Shown in pieces: positions 26,670 through 35,209 of a stretch of 64,000 nucleotides of DNA. Numbering within the stretch: position 1 is the first letter of the stretch; every line of letters begins with the position of its first letter. A program made the translations under genes and the position numbers. Source of the DNA: Deltaproteobacteria bacterium (GTDB lineage Bacteria; Desulfobacterota; Syntrophorhabdia; Syntrophorhabdales; Syntrophorhabdaceae); the NCBI GenBank assembly GCA_022711595.1, contig JAKLET010000003.1, positions 154,354 to 218,353 of the forward strand, written 5' to 3'. The notes below the pieces were generated by a model, which searched no databases, had not been told where the DNA came from, and worked only from the letters and a program-made list of their open reading frames with translations.

Positions 26670-27941
26670 GTGAAAGACCTGAAAGAGCTTAAAAAGATAG
26701 AACAATTTGCTGACCAGTGCATGAAGTGCGGCTTTTGCAGCTTTTTTTGCCCCGTGTACCAGGAAGAGAAGATGGAACAATCCGTCGCCCGCGGCAAGAA
26801 CTATCTCGTTAAACAGATACTTGCCGGGAACCAGGAATTCACCCCGGAAATGGCGGACATTATCGGAAAATGCCTCCTCTGTAAACGCTGTGCGGCGAAC
26901 TGTCCCGCCAAGACCCAGATAGACCGGGTCGTTGTTGCTGCGCGTGCGCAGATGGTCAAAGAAAAGGGGCTCGGAGCTATCAAGAACTTTGCCTTCCGTA
27001 AGGTCATGGCCGACAGGAAGGCTTTCGGGCGTTACGCAAAGCTCATGCAGGCGTTCCAGTGGATGATGCCGAAGACGGAAGGCAAGATACGCCACCTTCC
27101 CGATTTCGTGAAAAACCTGGGTAGAAGGAATTTCCCGGAACTTGCAAAGACGTTTCTGCGGGACCAGGTGAAACCGTTGTATAAACCCCAGGACGGCCAG
27201 CAGCCCAAAATGCGGGTAGGTTTCTTCACGGGATGTGCAACGGATTTTGTTTATCCCGATTTCGGTCTCAAATTCATTGATTTCCTGACCCGTCATGGTG
27301 TGGAAGTAGTGGTTCCCGATACCCAGAATTGCTGCGGCGCCGCGATCTATTTCAGCGGCGATTTCGAGACGGGCCGAATGCTGGCGGATCTTAACGTGAA
27401 GGCCTTCAAGGACCTGAACGTGGATTATATCGTCACCACGTGTGCGACCTGCAGTTCAACGCTCAAGGACTATCAGAAATATCTTCCCGATAACGAGGAA
27501 CAGAAGCAGCGTTACGAGGAATTCGAAAAGAAGATCAAGGATAGTATGGAGTTCATCATAGATATCCTGAAGATCAAACCAGAAGACTTTAAACTGAAAA
27601 AGGAGTTCGAAGGCAAAACAGTAACATGGCATGACCCCTGCCATCTTGTCAGGTACCAGAACATCAAGGATCAGCCGAGGGCGATCCTCAAAGCGCTTAA
27701 GGGTATTAAGTATGTGGAAATGCCTAACGCAGACCTGTGTTGTGGGATGGGTGGTTCGTTCAGCGTCTACCATTACGATCTGACCAAGAAAATAGCGGGC
27801 AAGAAAATGGACGGCATCAAAGCGACCGGTGCGGATATCGTTGTGACCGCTTGCCCAGGCTGTATGATCAACCTCATCGACAATGTTTTATTAAACAAAA
27901 TGCCGCAAAAGGTGCATCATCTCCTGGAGCTTGTAGAGTAA
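26670..27941 (+). CDS. Fe-S oxidoreductase with two CCG domains, GlcF-like
   Basis: 423 residues from GTG at 26670, preceded by AAGGGGG. N-terminal ferredoxin-like part with two 4Fe-4S motifs (CMKCGFCSFFCP and CLLCKRCAANCP), then two cysteine-rich CCG domains (GCATDFVYP...NCCG and HDPCHLVRY...LCCGMGG) as in heterodisulfide reductase HdrD, GlcF and LutA. It has no membrane segment. It probably takes electrons from the flavoprotein encoded just upstream and hands them to a quinone or thiol carrier. Confidence 0.9.
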   Translation: MKDLKELKKIEQFADQCMKCGFCSFFCPVYQEEKMEQSVARGKNYLVKQILAGNQEFTPEMADIIGKCLLCKRCAANCPAKTQIDRVVVAARAQMVKEKGLGAIKNFAFRKVMADRKAFGRYAKLMQAFQWMMPKTEGKIRHLPDFVKNLGRRNFPELAKTFLRDQVKPLYKPQDGQQPKMRVGFFTGCATDFVYPDFGLKFIDFLTRHGVEVVVPDTQNCCGAAIYFSGDFETGRMLADLNVKAFKDLNVDYIVTTCATCSSTLKDYQKYLPDNEEQKQRYEEFEKKIKDSMEFIIDILKIKPEDFKLKKEFEGKTVTWHDPCHLVRYQNIKDQPRAILKALKGIKYVEMPNADLCCGMGGSFSVYHYDLTKKIAGKKMDGIKATGADIVVTACPGCMINLIDNVLLNKMPQKVHHLLELVE

Positions 27942-28003
27942 CAGACTGATATCTCGAATACCAACTGCACATCTACATTTCTAACTCACAGGAGGAGTAT
28001 ACC

Positions 28004-29611
28004 ATGAAGAACGGCCACTGGATGACAGCGAAAGATGTTCTAAGAATTCAGGCATTTAAGTACCCGGACAAGATTGGCGCAAAAGATCTTTACAAGGCTT
28101 TTACATTCAAAGAATGGAATGAAAGAACCTGCAGGCTCGCCAATGCCCTTGCAGACCTGGGCATGAAGAAAGGCGATCGTTTCGCGGTTCTCGCATACAA
28201 CTGTGTTGAATGGATGGATTTTTATGGCGCAGCAGCAAAGGGCGGTTTTCTTTGCGTACCGTTAATGTTCAGGCTTGCGGCACCGGAGATGGAATATATC
28301 ACCAACCACTGCGAGGCAAAGGTCTTCATCGTTCAGAGCGGCAAGGACCCGGCGGATGGCAAGGACTTCCCCTGGATCGAACAGGTCAACGGCATGAAAA
28401 AGAACCTTAAGACCGTTGAGCACTACATCAACTTTGCTGTTGACAGCCCCAGCTATGACGGATACATCAACTACGAGCAGATGCTCGCGAAGGCAAGCCC
28501 TGAGGAGCCGGCGGTGGAAGTGACACCGGACGATATCTGGGTCATCATGTACACCGGCGGAACGACGGGCCTTCCCAAGGGCGTTATGAAAAGCCACGCG
28601 AACCTGTTCTCCCAGTATTTCATCATGATCTATGACCATGAGTTCAATTTCGACGACACTATTCTGCTCGTCATGCCCTGCTGCCACGTCAACTCCCTCT
28701 TCTATTCATTCGTCGTGACCTGGGTCGGCGGCACTGTTATGTGCTACAACATGGTCTCATTCAACCCTGAAAATCTCATCAAGACCTTCTCGGACCACGG
28801 GGTCACCTTCACATCCCTCGTCCCGACACACTACATCATGATGCTGGCCCTTCCCGACGAAGTGAAGGCCAAATACAACCTCGGCGCTATCAAGAAACTG
28901 CTCTGCTCCTCGGCTCCCGCAAGGCGCGATACGAAGCAGGGTATCCTCGCGATGTTCCCCAACTCAAGGCTCTTTGAGGCCTACGGATCCACCGAGGCAG
29001 GCTGTGTGACGATCCTGAAACCGGAAGAACAGATGAAAAAACTCGGTTCCATAGGGCGCGAAGCCATCGGGACCGACATCATCCAGATATACGACGAAGA
29101 CGGCAAACTTATAACCGAGCCCAACAAGATCGGCGAGCTCTATTCCCGCAGCCCCATGATCTTCGAGAGCTACTGGAAAGACCCGGAAAAGACGGCAAAC
29201 GCCATGAAGGGACAGTACTTCAGCGCTGGCGACATGGGTTACCGTGACGAGGAAGGTTACTATTACCTCGTTGACAGAAAAGCCAACATGATTATCTCCG
29301 GCGGTGAGAACGTTTTCCCGTCAGAGGTCGAGAATTGTGTCGGCGGACACCCCGACATTAAAGACGTGGCCGTTATCGGCATACCTCATGAGAAATGGGG
29401 CGAACAGGTAACCGCAGTCGTCGTTCTCCACGAAGGCAAGAAGATGGAGCCCAAAGAAGTAACCGAATGGTGCAAGGGCAAGATCGCCGGCTTCAAGGTT
29501 CCCAAGAACATTTACATAATCCCCGACGAAGAGATGCCGAGATCAGGCGCGGGCAAGATCCTCCACAGGATCCTCCGTGAGCGTTACGGCAAATGGGGCG
29601 ACAACCAGTAA
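28004..29611 (+). CDS. AMP-dependent acyl-CoA synthetase (first of two paralogues)
   Basis: 535-residue ANL-superfamily ligase that activates a carboxylic acid to its CoA thioester via an acyl-adenylate. P-loop-like motif MYTGGTTGLPKGVMKSH, adenylate motif YGSTEAG, hinge DRKANMIISGGENVFPSEVE, and the catalytic Lys in PRSGAGKILHRILRE. ACAGGAGGAG precedes the ATG. It lies 62 bases after the GlcF-like gene, likely the same operon, and ends with a strong terminator. The substrate is unknown; the motifs fit medium/long-chain or aromatic acid ligases. A same-length paralogue follows 410 bases downstream. Confidence 0.9.
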   Translation: MKNGHWMTAKDVLRIQAFKYPDKIGAKDLYKAFTFKEWNERTCRLANALADLGMKKGDRFAVLAYNCVEWMDFYGAAAKGGFLCVPLMFRLAAPEMEYITNHCEAKVFIVQSGKDPADGKDFPWIEQVNGMKKNLKTVEHYINFAVDSPSYDGYINYEQMLAKASPEEPAVEVTPDDIWVIMYTGGTTGLPKGVMKSHANLFSQYFIMIYDHEFNFDDTILLVMPCCHVNSLFYSFVVTWVGGTVMCYNMVSFNPENLIKTFSDHGVTFTSLVPTHYIMMLALPDEVKAKYNLGAIKKLLCSSAPARRDTKQGILAMFPNSRLFEAYGSTEAGCVTILKPEEQMKKLGSIGREAIGTDIIQIYDEDGKLITEPNKIGELYSRSPMIFESYWKDPEKTANAMKGQYFSAGDMGYRDEEGYYYLVDRKANMIISGGENVFPSEVENCVGGHPDIKDVAVIGIPHEKWGEQVTAVVVLHEGKKMEPKEVTEWCKGKIAGFKVPKNIYIIPDEEMPRSGAGKILHRILRERYGKWGDNQ

Positions 29612-29650
29612 GATAGTAATGGATAGCAGCAGATATCCTTGAGAAATTAA

Positions 29651-29687
29651 AAAAAGCGGGGGCTTTTAAGTCCCCGCTTTTTCTTTT
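29651..29687 (+). terminator. Terminator after the first acyl-CoA synthetase
   Basis: AAAAAGCGGGG pairs with CCCCGCTTTTT around a short loop, followed by a T-rich tail; A/T ends allow bidirectional use. Confidence 0.85.
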
Positions 29688-30020
29688 TCATTTTGCAGCC
29701 TGATCACAATGGGGATATGTGAAATATTTCGTCATCACGCCCGTCGAATGGCATTTTAATGTTGAAAAAAAATATCGTCTAAGGTAAATAAGTATAGTTT
29801 CCGGAATAAGGGGTTACGTGAGAAGCTGTAAATGTGCTACTTCCATTGCTGATTCTGTTTCTGACGGTACATCATCGTATCCATTCTCAAGCATCACCAT
29901 GTTCATACGGCATTGCGAATTTTGTCTTGTTTTTCAGGAAAATGCTGACCGCCGGCACCTCGTGCATGGGGCAGCATTAAATTACAGGGATTTTCATCAA
30001 TCACATTAAGGAGGGTTTTT
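29688..30020 (+). other. Non-coding leader region between the two acyl-CoA synthetases
   Basis: A gap of 333 bases with no convincing gene. A promoter is at 29762-29790, so the second synthetase has a leader of about 220 bases ending in AAGGAGGG. A 63-codon open frame (29818-30009) has no ribosome-binding site and no recognisable protein. No known riboswitch core was recognised. Confidence 0.5.
29762..29790 (+). promoter_or_regulatory. Promoter of the second acyl-CoA synthetase
   Basis: TTGAAA (29762-29767), 17-base spacer, TAAATA (29785-29790), shortly after the terminator of the first copy. It would allow the paralogue to be expressed separately. Confidence 0.5.
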
Positions 30021-31628
30021 ATGAAGAACGGTCATTGGATGACGGCAAAGGATGTGTTAAGGGTAAATGCGTTCAAGTGGCCCGACAAGGTGGGCATCAA
30101 GGACCTTTACAAGGCCCATACCTTCAAGGAGTGGAATGAGAGGGCATGCAGGCTCGCAAACGCTCTTGCGGACCTGGGAATGAAAAAAGGCGATCGTTTT
30201 GCGGTACTTGCATACAATTGCGTGGAGTGGCTGGAGTTCTACGCGGCGGCGGCAAAGGGCGGTTTCCTTTGCGTACCTCTCATGTTCAGGCTTGCTACCC
30301 CGGAGATGGAATACATAATCAACCACTGCGAGGCGAAGGTCTTTATCGTTCAGAGCGGCCAGGACAAAGCGGACGGTAAGGATTTCCCCTGGATCGATCA
30401 GGTCAACGGGATGAAGAAGAACATACCCACAGTCCAGCATTACGTGAATTTCGCGGTTGACAGCCCGAGCTATGACGGATTCATCAATTACGAGCAGATG
30501 CTCGCCAAGGCGAGTGCGGCGGAGCCGGATGTTGTAGTAGAGCCGGACGATATCTGGGTCATCATGTACACCGGCGGAACGACGGGCCTTCCCAAGGGCG
30601 TTATGAAAAGCCACGCCAACCTGTTCTCCCAGTACTTCATCATGATCTACGATCACAACTTTAACTTCGATGACTGCAACCTGCTCGTCATGCCCTGCTG
30701 CCACGTCAACTCCCTCTTCTATTCATTCGTCGTGACATGGGTCGGCGGCACCGTTATGGCTTATAACATGGTTTCCTTCAATCCCGAAGACCTCATCAAG
30801 ACATTTGCGGATTTCGGGGTCACCTTCACATCCCTCGTTCCGACGCACTACATCATGATGCTCGCGCTTCCCGACGAGGTGAAGGCGAAATACAACCTCA
30901 ATGCCATCAAGAAGCTCCTGTGCTCTTCGGCACCGGCACGGCGTGACACGAAACAGGGCATCCTCAAGATGTTCCCCAACTCAGCACTGTATGAGGCCTA
31001 CGGCTCCACCGAGGCTGGCATCGTTACGATCCTCAAACCACACGAACAGATGACGAAGCTTGGCTCCATAGGCCGCGAGGTTGTCGGTACCGATATCCTG
31101 CAGCTTTATGATGAAGACGGAAACCTTATCGACAAGCCAAACGTGGTTGGCGAGCTCTATTCCCGCAGCCCCCAGATCTTCGAGCAGTACTGGAAAGACC
31201 CGGAAAAGACCAAAGCTGCCATGAAGGGCGAGTATTTCAGTGCCGGCGACATGGCAATGAGAGATGAAGACGGGTATTATACCCTCGTCGACAGAAAGGC
31301 CAACATGATCATCTCCGGCGGTGAGAACGTCTTCCCGTCAGAAGTCGAGAACTGCGTGGGCGGACACCCCGACATCAAGGACGTGGCCGTCATCGGCGTG
31401 CCTCATGAAAAATGGGGTGAACAGGTAACGGCAGTTATCGTCCTGCACGAAGGCAAGACCATGGACGCGAAAGATGTCGGCGCATGGTGCAAGGGCAAGA
31501 TCGCCGGTTTCAAGGTTCCCAAGAACATCGTTTTCATCAAGGACGAAGAGATGCCGAGATCAGGCGCAGGAAAGATCCTCCACAGGATCCTCCGTGAGCG
31601 TTACGGCAAATGGGGCGATCATCAGTAA
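30021..31628 (+). CDS. AMP-dependent acyl-CoA synthetase (second paralogue)
   Basis: 535 residues, co-linear without gaps with the first copy and sharing all motifs (MYTGGTTGLPKGVMKSH, YGSTEAG, SGGENVFPSEVE, SGAGKILHR). Differences are scattered (for example MVSFNPEDL against MVSFNPENL). Some stretches are identical even at silent sites, such as a 74-base block at 30543-30616 against 28526-28599. This points to a tandem duplication with partial homogenisation. It has its own promoter, a long leader and AAGGAGGG before the ATG, so the copies may respond to different acids. Substrate unknown. Confidence 0.9.
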   Translation: MKNGHWMTAKDVLRVNAFKWPDKVGIKDLYKAHTFKEWNERACRLANALADLGMKKGDRFAVLAYNCVEWLEFYAAAAKGGFLCVPLMFRLATPEMEYIINHCEAKVFIVQSGQDKADGKDFPWIDQVNGMKKNIPTVQHYVNFAVDSPSYDGFINYEQMLAKASAAEPDVVVEPDDIWVIMYTGGTTGLPKGVMKSHANLFSQYFIMIYDHNFNFDDCNLLVMPCCHVNSLFYSFVVTWVGGTVMAYNMVSFNPEDLIKTFADFGVTFTSLVPTHYIMMLALPDEVKAKYNLNAIKKLLCSSAPARRDTKQGILKMFPNSALYEAYGSTEAGIVTILKPHEQMTKLGSIGREVVGTDILQLYDEDGNLIDKPNVVGELYSRSPQIFEQYWKDPEKTKAAMKGEYFSAGDMAMRDEDGYYTLVDRKANMIISGGENVFPSEVENCVGGHPDIKDVAVIGVPHEKWGEQVTAVIVLHEGKTMDAKDVGAWCKGKIAGFKVPKNIVFIKDEEMPRSGAGKILHRILRERYGKWGDHQ

Positions 31629-31653
31629 GATCGCCAAAAAAAGCACAAAAAAA

Positions 31654-31679
31654 GGGGACCTTATCGGTCCCCTTTTTTT
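31654..31679 (+). terminator. Terminator after the second acyl-CoA synthetase
   Basis: Perfect 7-bp stem ggggacc/ggtcccc with loop ttatc, preceded by A7 and followed by T7. Confidence 0.92.
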
Positions 31680-31683
31680 GTGC

Positions 31684-31802
31684 GGGTGATAGGTCATGGG
31701 TCATGGGTGATAGGCAAAACCATTTTTTAATGACCTGTAATCCATGACCCATGACACGTCTTCTCGTTTTTCCCATGACCCATGACCTATCACCCATGAC
31801 CC
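31684..31802. repeat. 7-bp word inverted repeat island (GGTNATR type) after the second synthetase
   Basis: The left arm (31684-31714) is ggtgata-ggtcatg-ggtcatg-ggtgata. The right arm (31772-31802) reads on the other strand as ggtcatg-ggtgata-ggtcatg-ggtcatg. Shifted by one word the arms pair perfectly over three words. A third set of words is inside (31729-31757). Confidence 0.85.
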
Positions 31803-31808
31803 GTTTTA

Positions 31809-31837
31809 TTGTTCCCCCGCCTGTTTTATGATATGCT
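31809..31837 (+). promoter_or_regulatory. Promoter of the 96-residue protein, apparently leaderless
   Basis: TTGTTC (31809-31814), 17-base spacer, TATGCT (31832-31837). The ATG at 31844 begins 7 bases after the -10 box; no Shine-Dalgarno. Confidence 0.4.
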
Positions 31838-31843
31838 TACCCC

Positions 31844-32134
31844 ATGATAGCCGATTATTCGCTGTACCTGCAGGTTGGCGATCATGTTTACCACAAGCGG
31901 TTCACCAGGTGGGGGATGGGGACAGTGGTAGAAGAGCGCCGTTCTGAACTGCCCGGCGGGTTCTGTTATGTCCGCATCAGTTTTCAGGACGGCAAGGTCC
32001 GAGTTTTCGATAATAATTTCAAGAGTGTGAACTGCTGCTACTATGCGGGGATCGAAAAGCTTGAGCCAAAATATGTCGCCGTCGATGAACCCCGGCCTGC
32101 GAAAAAAAAATCAAAAAGGATGCTCCCGCCTTGA
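31844..32134 (+). CDS. Small SH3/DUF3553-like protein of unknown function
   Basis: 96 residues. The N-terminal two thirds (GDHVYHKRFTRWGMGTVVEE...YVRISFQDGKVRVFDNNF) resemble a small barrel of the DUF3553 or CarD/Tudor-like kind. The C-terminus is a basic tail (PAKKKSKRML). It could bind nucleic acid or RNA polymerase, but that is only a fold-level guess. It lies 46 bases before selD on the same strand. Confidence that it is a real gene is moderate, supported by a well-placed promoter. Confidence 0.65.
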   Translation: MIADYSLYLQVGDHVYHKRFTRWGMGTVVEERRSELPGGFCYVRISFQDGKVRVFDNNFKSVNCCYYAGIEKLEPKYVAVDEPRPAKKKSKRMLPP

Positions 32135-32158
32135 GGCAGCATTTTGCACACATAGATA
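32131..32158 (+). promoter_or_regulatory. Possible promoter of selD
   Basis: TTGAGG (32131-32136), 16-base spacer, TAGATA (32153-32158), 22 bases before the selD ATG. It overlaps the end of the preceding small gene. Confidence 0.3.
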
Positions 32159-32180
32159 ATATGAAAGGAATGAAGGGGAA

Positions 32181-33206
32181 ATGGACGAGGGATTGACAAA
32201 ATTTGTCCGCGGCGGAGGGTGAGCGTCGAAGATAGGTCCGGGTGACCTGGCGAACATTCTCTGCGGGATCGAGATCCCGGCGGATGAAAATGTGATGGTT
32301 GGTATCGAAGGCTTTGAGGACGCAGGTGTCTACAAAGTAACGGACGATATCGCCCTTGTTCAGACCGTGGACTTTTTCACCCCCGTTGTGGATGACCCTT
32401 ACTGGTTCGGCCAGATAGCCGCCGCCAACGCGCTGAGCGACATCTATGCCATGGGGGCCGTGCCGAAGACAGCCCTGAACCTCGTCTGCTTTTCACCGAA
32501 AAAATTTGATATATCCATCCTGAAGGAGATCATACGGGGCGGAGCAGACAAGATCCGCGAGGCGGGTGTGAGCCTCCTTGGCGGCCACAGCGTGGAGGAT
32601 GAAGAGATCAAGTACGGTCTGTCCATCACGGGGGTTGTCCACCCAGACAGGGTGCTGCTCAATGAAGGGGCAAGGCCGGGCGACCTTCTTGTTCTTACGA
32701 AACCCCTCGGAACGGGTATTATGAACACCGCCATCAAGGGGAACCTGCTCGATGCTGATGCCGTGACAGATCTTATCAGGGTCATGGCCATGCTCAACAG
32801 GAACGCGGCAGAGGCGATGCTCACCGTGGGGCCCCACGCATGCACCGACGTGACCGGTTTCGGCCTCGCGGGTCATCTGAAGGAGATGATAAAAGAGTCA
32901 CTGGGTGTGGAAATAATCGCGGAGCGGCTTCCATATTTCCGGGAAGCGGTGGAATTTACCTCGTCGGGGTTTGTCCCCGGCGGTCTTTACCGCAACAGGG
33001 ATTTTTACGGAGAGCACGTGGCGGCCTCGCGGTCGGATTTCTTTTTCGATATCATATTCGACCCTCAGACGTCCGGAGGGCTCCTTATCGCCATCGATCC
33101 CGCGGACAGGGCAAAGTTCGAAAGCGAGGCAATGCGCCTCGGCGTGGACCATCATGTGATTGGGACGTTCCTGGCGGAACCAAAAGGGAAGATCCTTCTC
33201 AAGTAA
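32181..33206 (+). CDS. selD: Selenide, water dikinase containing selenocysteine (in-frame UGA at codon 14)
   Basis: Makes selenophosphate from selenide and ATP, the selenium donor for tRNA-Sec. An ordinary reading starts only at 32292 and loses the active site. The same frame extends upstream to ATG at 32181 with a single TGA at 32220-32222, giving 341 residues, normal for SelD. The resulting N-terminus is VRGGG-U14-ASKIGPGDL, so the UGA sits exactly where the catalytic Cys/Sec is and K17 is the conserved lysine. Downstream: QTVDFFTP, NALSDIYAMG, GGHSVEDEEIKYG, DVTGFGLAGHL. A stem-loop follows the UGA. AAGGGG lies close before the ATG. No selA, selB or selC is in the window. Confidence 0.95.
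32220..32248 (+). promoter_or_regulatory. Selenocysteine UGA codon and bacterial-type SECIS stem-loop in selD
   Basis: UGA at 32220-32222 is followed after 11 bases by a perfect 5-bp stem (AGGTC 32234-32238 with GACCT 32244-32248) closing the loop CGGGT. In E. coli fdhF the SelB-binding apical loop is also about 16 bases after the UGA. A longer lower stem is not obvious. Confidence 0.7.
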
Positions 33207-33211
33207 AGGAC

Positions 33212-33424
33212 CGTTTGAACCGCTCGAACAGCTTGAGCCGCTTGAACGGGAAAGACAAAACGGGATACAACAGATCAGATTCCCTGAAGCTGTCCGGTGC
33301 AGTTCATTCAGACAATCTTACCGACTGACCGTCGAAGCACAAGCGGACGTTCCCGGATTCCCTGCAAAGTCTCTGGTATTTAGACGTTCGAGCGGTTCAA
33401 GCTGTTCGAGCGGTTCAAACTGTT
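33212..33424. repeat. 9-bp word inverted repeat island at the selD/persulfide-dioxygenase convergence
   Basis: The left arm (33212-33250) is gtttgaacc-gctcgaaca-gcttgagcc-gcttgaacg. The right arm (33384-33424) reads on the other strand as the same four words with only two changes in 36 bases. About 130 unrelated bases separate them. The right arm enters the end of the minus-strand gene and supplies its TGA stop. Confidence 0.88.
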
Positions 33425-34560
33425 TTTACAAGAGGATAGTTCCTGTCCGTCCAGCCGTGGATGCCGTATTCGAGGTTTTTCACGTTTCGGTATCCGTAAG
33501 CCCGAAGGTATATGGCCGCATGGGATGACCGTGCGCCGCTTGCGCAATAGACCACGATGGGGGTGTCGAGGTTTCCGGGGAACTCGCTTACCCTTTTTGC
33601 CACCTCCCTGACGGGTATGTTCATCGCGCCTTCGATGAAACCGGTCTCCTTCAGCTCTTTTGGCTCACGCACATCAACAATAAAGACGCTTTCCCTTGCC
33701 TTTATCTTTTGAAGCACCTCTTCCGGCTGTATAAGCGTTTCACCGTGAGGTGATGTGAGGTAGCTTTCCATGGAGATACACATGCTTTTCATGAGGGGGC
33801 CAAGCTCGCCGGTGTCCGCCGAAGGTTCCATGCTCAGCCCGCACTGGAGCTTGCCTGTTTGCGCATTAAGCGGAGGAAAGAGACCCTTTAAAAACCGCCC
33901 GAACTCCTCCACGGTCCGTTTCGTTCCCAGACAGACATTGTTTATTTTTTCATATCCAAGGGACGAGTTTATGTTGCCCTTGTAGTCGTGGGCGGGATAG
34001 ACGATGAGGTCGTCGGAAAGGGGCATGATCTTTCCAAAGAGGCTCTCGAACATATCTTCAGAACTTCCTCCCGGCAGGTCGGTCCTGCCGCACTGTCCGA
34101 TGATGAGGGTGTCTCCCGTGAAGATCCTGTCCTGGACGAGAAGGCATATGTGGTCCTGCGTGTGCCCCTTTGTGTGGATGACCGTAAGCGTGATCTTCCC
34201 GATCTCTATCTTGTCCCCGTTATCGAGATAGATGTCGATGCGTTTGCGCGCGTTCTCGGCGAGTATCTTCTCGATGCCGAAGAGGTCTGTGACTGTTGCC
34301 CCTATGGCCCGCTGGGAGGGGGTATTCACGTTCATGACCGTTTTGGCCCCGAGCACATCGGCAAGCTCAGGTGCGAGGGAGACATGGTCGACGTGCGTGT
34401 GCGTGTCGATGATGTGGGTGATGGTGATTCCCTCGGACTCGACGAAATCCAGAAATGGTCCCGTTTCATGGGAGGGGTCGATAATGATGCCCGTTTTTTC
34501 TTTTTCGCAGGCCATGACATACCCGAGGCACCCGTCAAAGTTGAATTGCCTGAATATCAT
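33415..34560 (-). CDS. Persulfide dioxygenase-like metallo-beta-lactamase fused to rhodanese
   Basis: 381 residues. The N-terminal metallo-beta-lactamase domain has HTHVDH (54-59), HTKGHTQDHI, TGDTL and PAHDY, matching ETHE1/persulfide dioxygenase. A linker follows, then a C-terminal rhodanese domain (FIVDVREPKELKETGFIEGAMNIP is visible in part as VDVREPKEL) with active Cys339 in YCASGARSS. The fusion is known from sulfur metabolism, oxidising glutathione persulfide or relaying sulfane sulfur; in an anaerobe the oxygen-using step is doubtful and the role may be thiol hydrolysis. It is last in the htpX-to-here operon, one base after DUF3786, with GAGG before the ATG. Confidence 0.87.
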   Translation of the reverse strand: MIFRQFNFDGCLGYVMACEKEKTGIIIDPSHETGPFLDFVESEGITITHIIDTHTHVDHVSLAPELADVLGAKTVMNVNTPSQRAIGATVTDLFGIEKILAENARKRIDIYLDNGDKIEIGKITLTVIHTKGHTQDHICLLVQDRIFTGDTLIIGQCGRTDLPGGSSEDMFESLFGKIMPLSDDLIVYPAHDYKGNINSSLGYEKINNVCLGTKRTVEEFGRFLKGLFPPLNAQTGKLQCGLSMEPSADTGELGPLMKSMCISMESYLTSPHGETLIQPEEVLQKIKARESVFIVDVREPKELKETGFIEGAMNIPVREVAKRVSEFPGNLDTPIVVYCASGARSSHAAIYLRAYGYRNVKNLEYGIHGWTDRNYPLVKTV

Positions 34561-34561
34561 A

Positions 34562-35206
34562 TCAAACCTCGTCAGAAAATTTTTTCATAGCGGTCTTCAG
34601 GATCCTTCCGGCGGCGAGTTTTGAAATGACGACGATGTCCTCCAGGGGCAGGTAACCCGTTATGGAAGGGTCGAAAAGCGCTTTGGCCGATGGCGGGAAC
34701 TCACCGTCACCCTCCCAGACGATGAAGGTTATGGGTATCTTCGGGAAGGCAAAAAGCGTCAGGGAGGCGTCGCCGAACTGCTCTTCTTTTGCCCCCATAT
34801 CCCGCCCTGCTTCAAGAAAGGCATATTTGTCGTAGCCGAAGGCATTGATAAGGGGCCTTAGGACCCTTTTTTCAAAAACGGGGTCATAATGCATGCATGC
34901 AGGTATGTCCCCGTAGGCCACTTTTTCGCCGCTCAAGGGTATTCCCGAGGCGGTGTTTATATAATGGAGGATGACGATCTTCGCGACAAGAGTGACATTG
35001 GCACCCCTGGAGCTTGAGAAAGAGAAGGCAGGTATGGAGAGCTTGATCGTTTCATCGAAATATGGGACATGCACCTCGAAACCGCTGCCTCTGGGTTCAT
35101 GCCTGAGCCCGGCGAGGAAGAACTTTTCCTCCATCGCGCTGCCGATCAACTGCTGCCTGGCCCTGTCAAATACACCTTTATATGTTTTTTGTCTTTTCAG
35201 TTCCAT
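34562..35206 (-). CDS. DUF3786-family protein
   Basis: 214 residues, soluble, no cysteine motif. Blocks ILHYINTASGIPLSGEKV, FGDASLTLFAFPKIPITFIVWEGDGEFPPSAKALFD (read in parts) and the TGYLPLEDI segment are typical of DUF3786, a family found mainly in anaerobic bacteria and archaea and often near corrinoid or Fe-S genes. Function is unknown. The ATG at 35206 is 3 bases after the rpe stop with no Shine-Dalgarno, so it relies on translational coupling. Confidence 0.75.
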   Translation of the reverse strand: MELKRQKTYKGVFDRARQQLIGSAMEEKFFLAGLRHEPRGSGFEVHVPYFDETIKLSIPAFSFSSSRGANVTLVAKIVILHYINTASGIPLSGEKVAYGDIPACMHYDPVFEKRVLRPLINAFGYDKYAFLEAGRDMGAKEEQFGDASLTLFAFPKIPITFIVWEGDGEFPPSAKALFDPSITGYLPLEDIVVISKLAAGRILKTAMKKFSDEV

Positions 35207-35209
35207 TCA

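Noticed and set aside
25677..27296. A 539-codon open frame antisense to the GlcD/GlcF-like genes
   Set aside because: It spans the gap between two well supported genes on the other strand and has no recognisable domain or start signal.
29953..29975. A sigma54-like GGCAC...TGCA sequence upstream of the second acyl-CoA synthetase
   Set aside because: The GG and GC elements are 8 bases apart, not the required 10.
29818..30009. A 63-codon open frame in the leader of the second acyl-CoA synthetase
   Set aside because: No Shine-Dalgarno, no similarity to anything I recognise, AT-rich non-coding composition.
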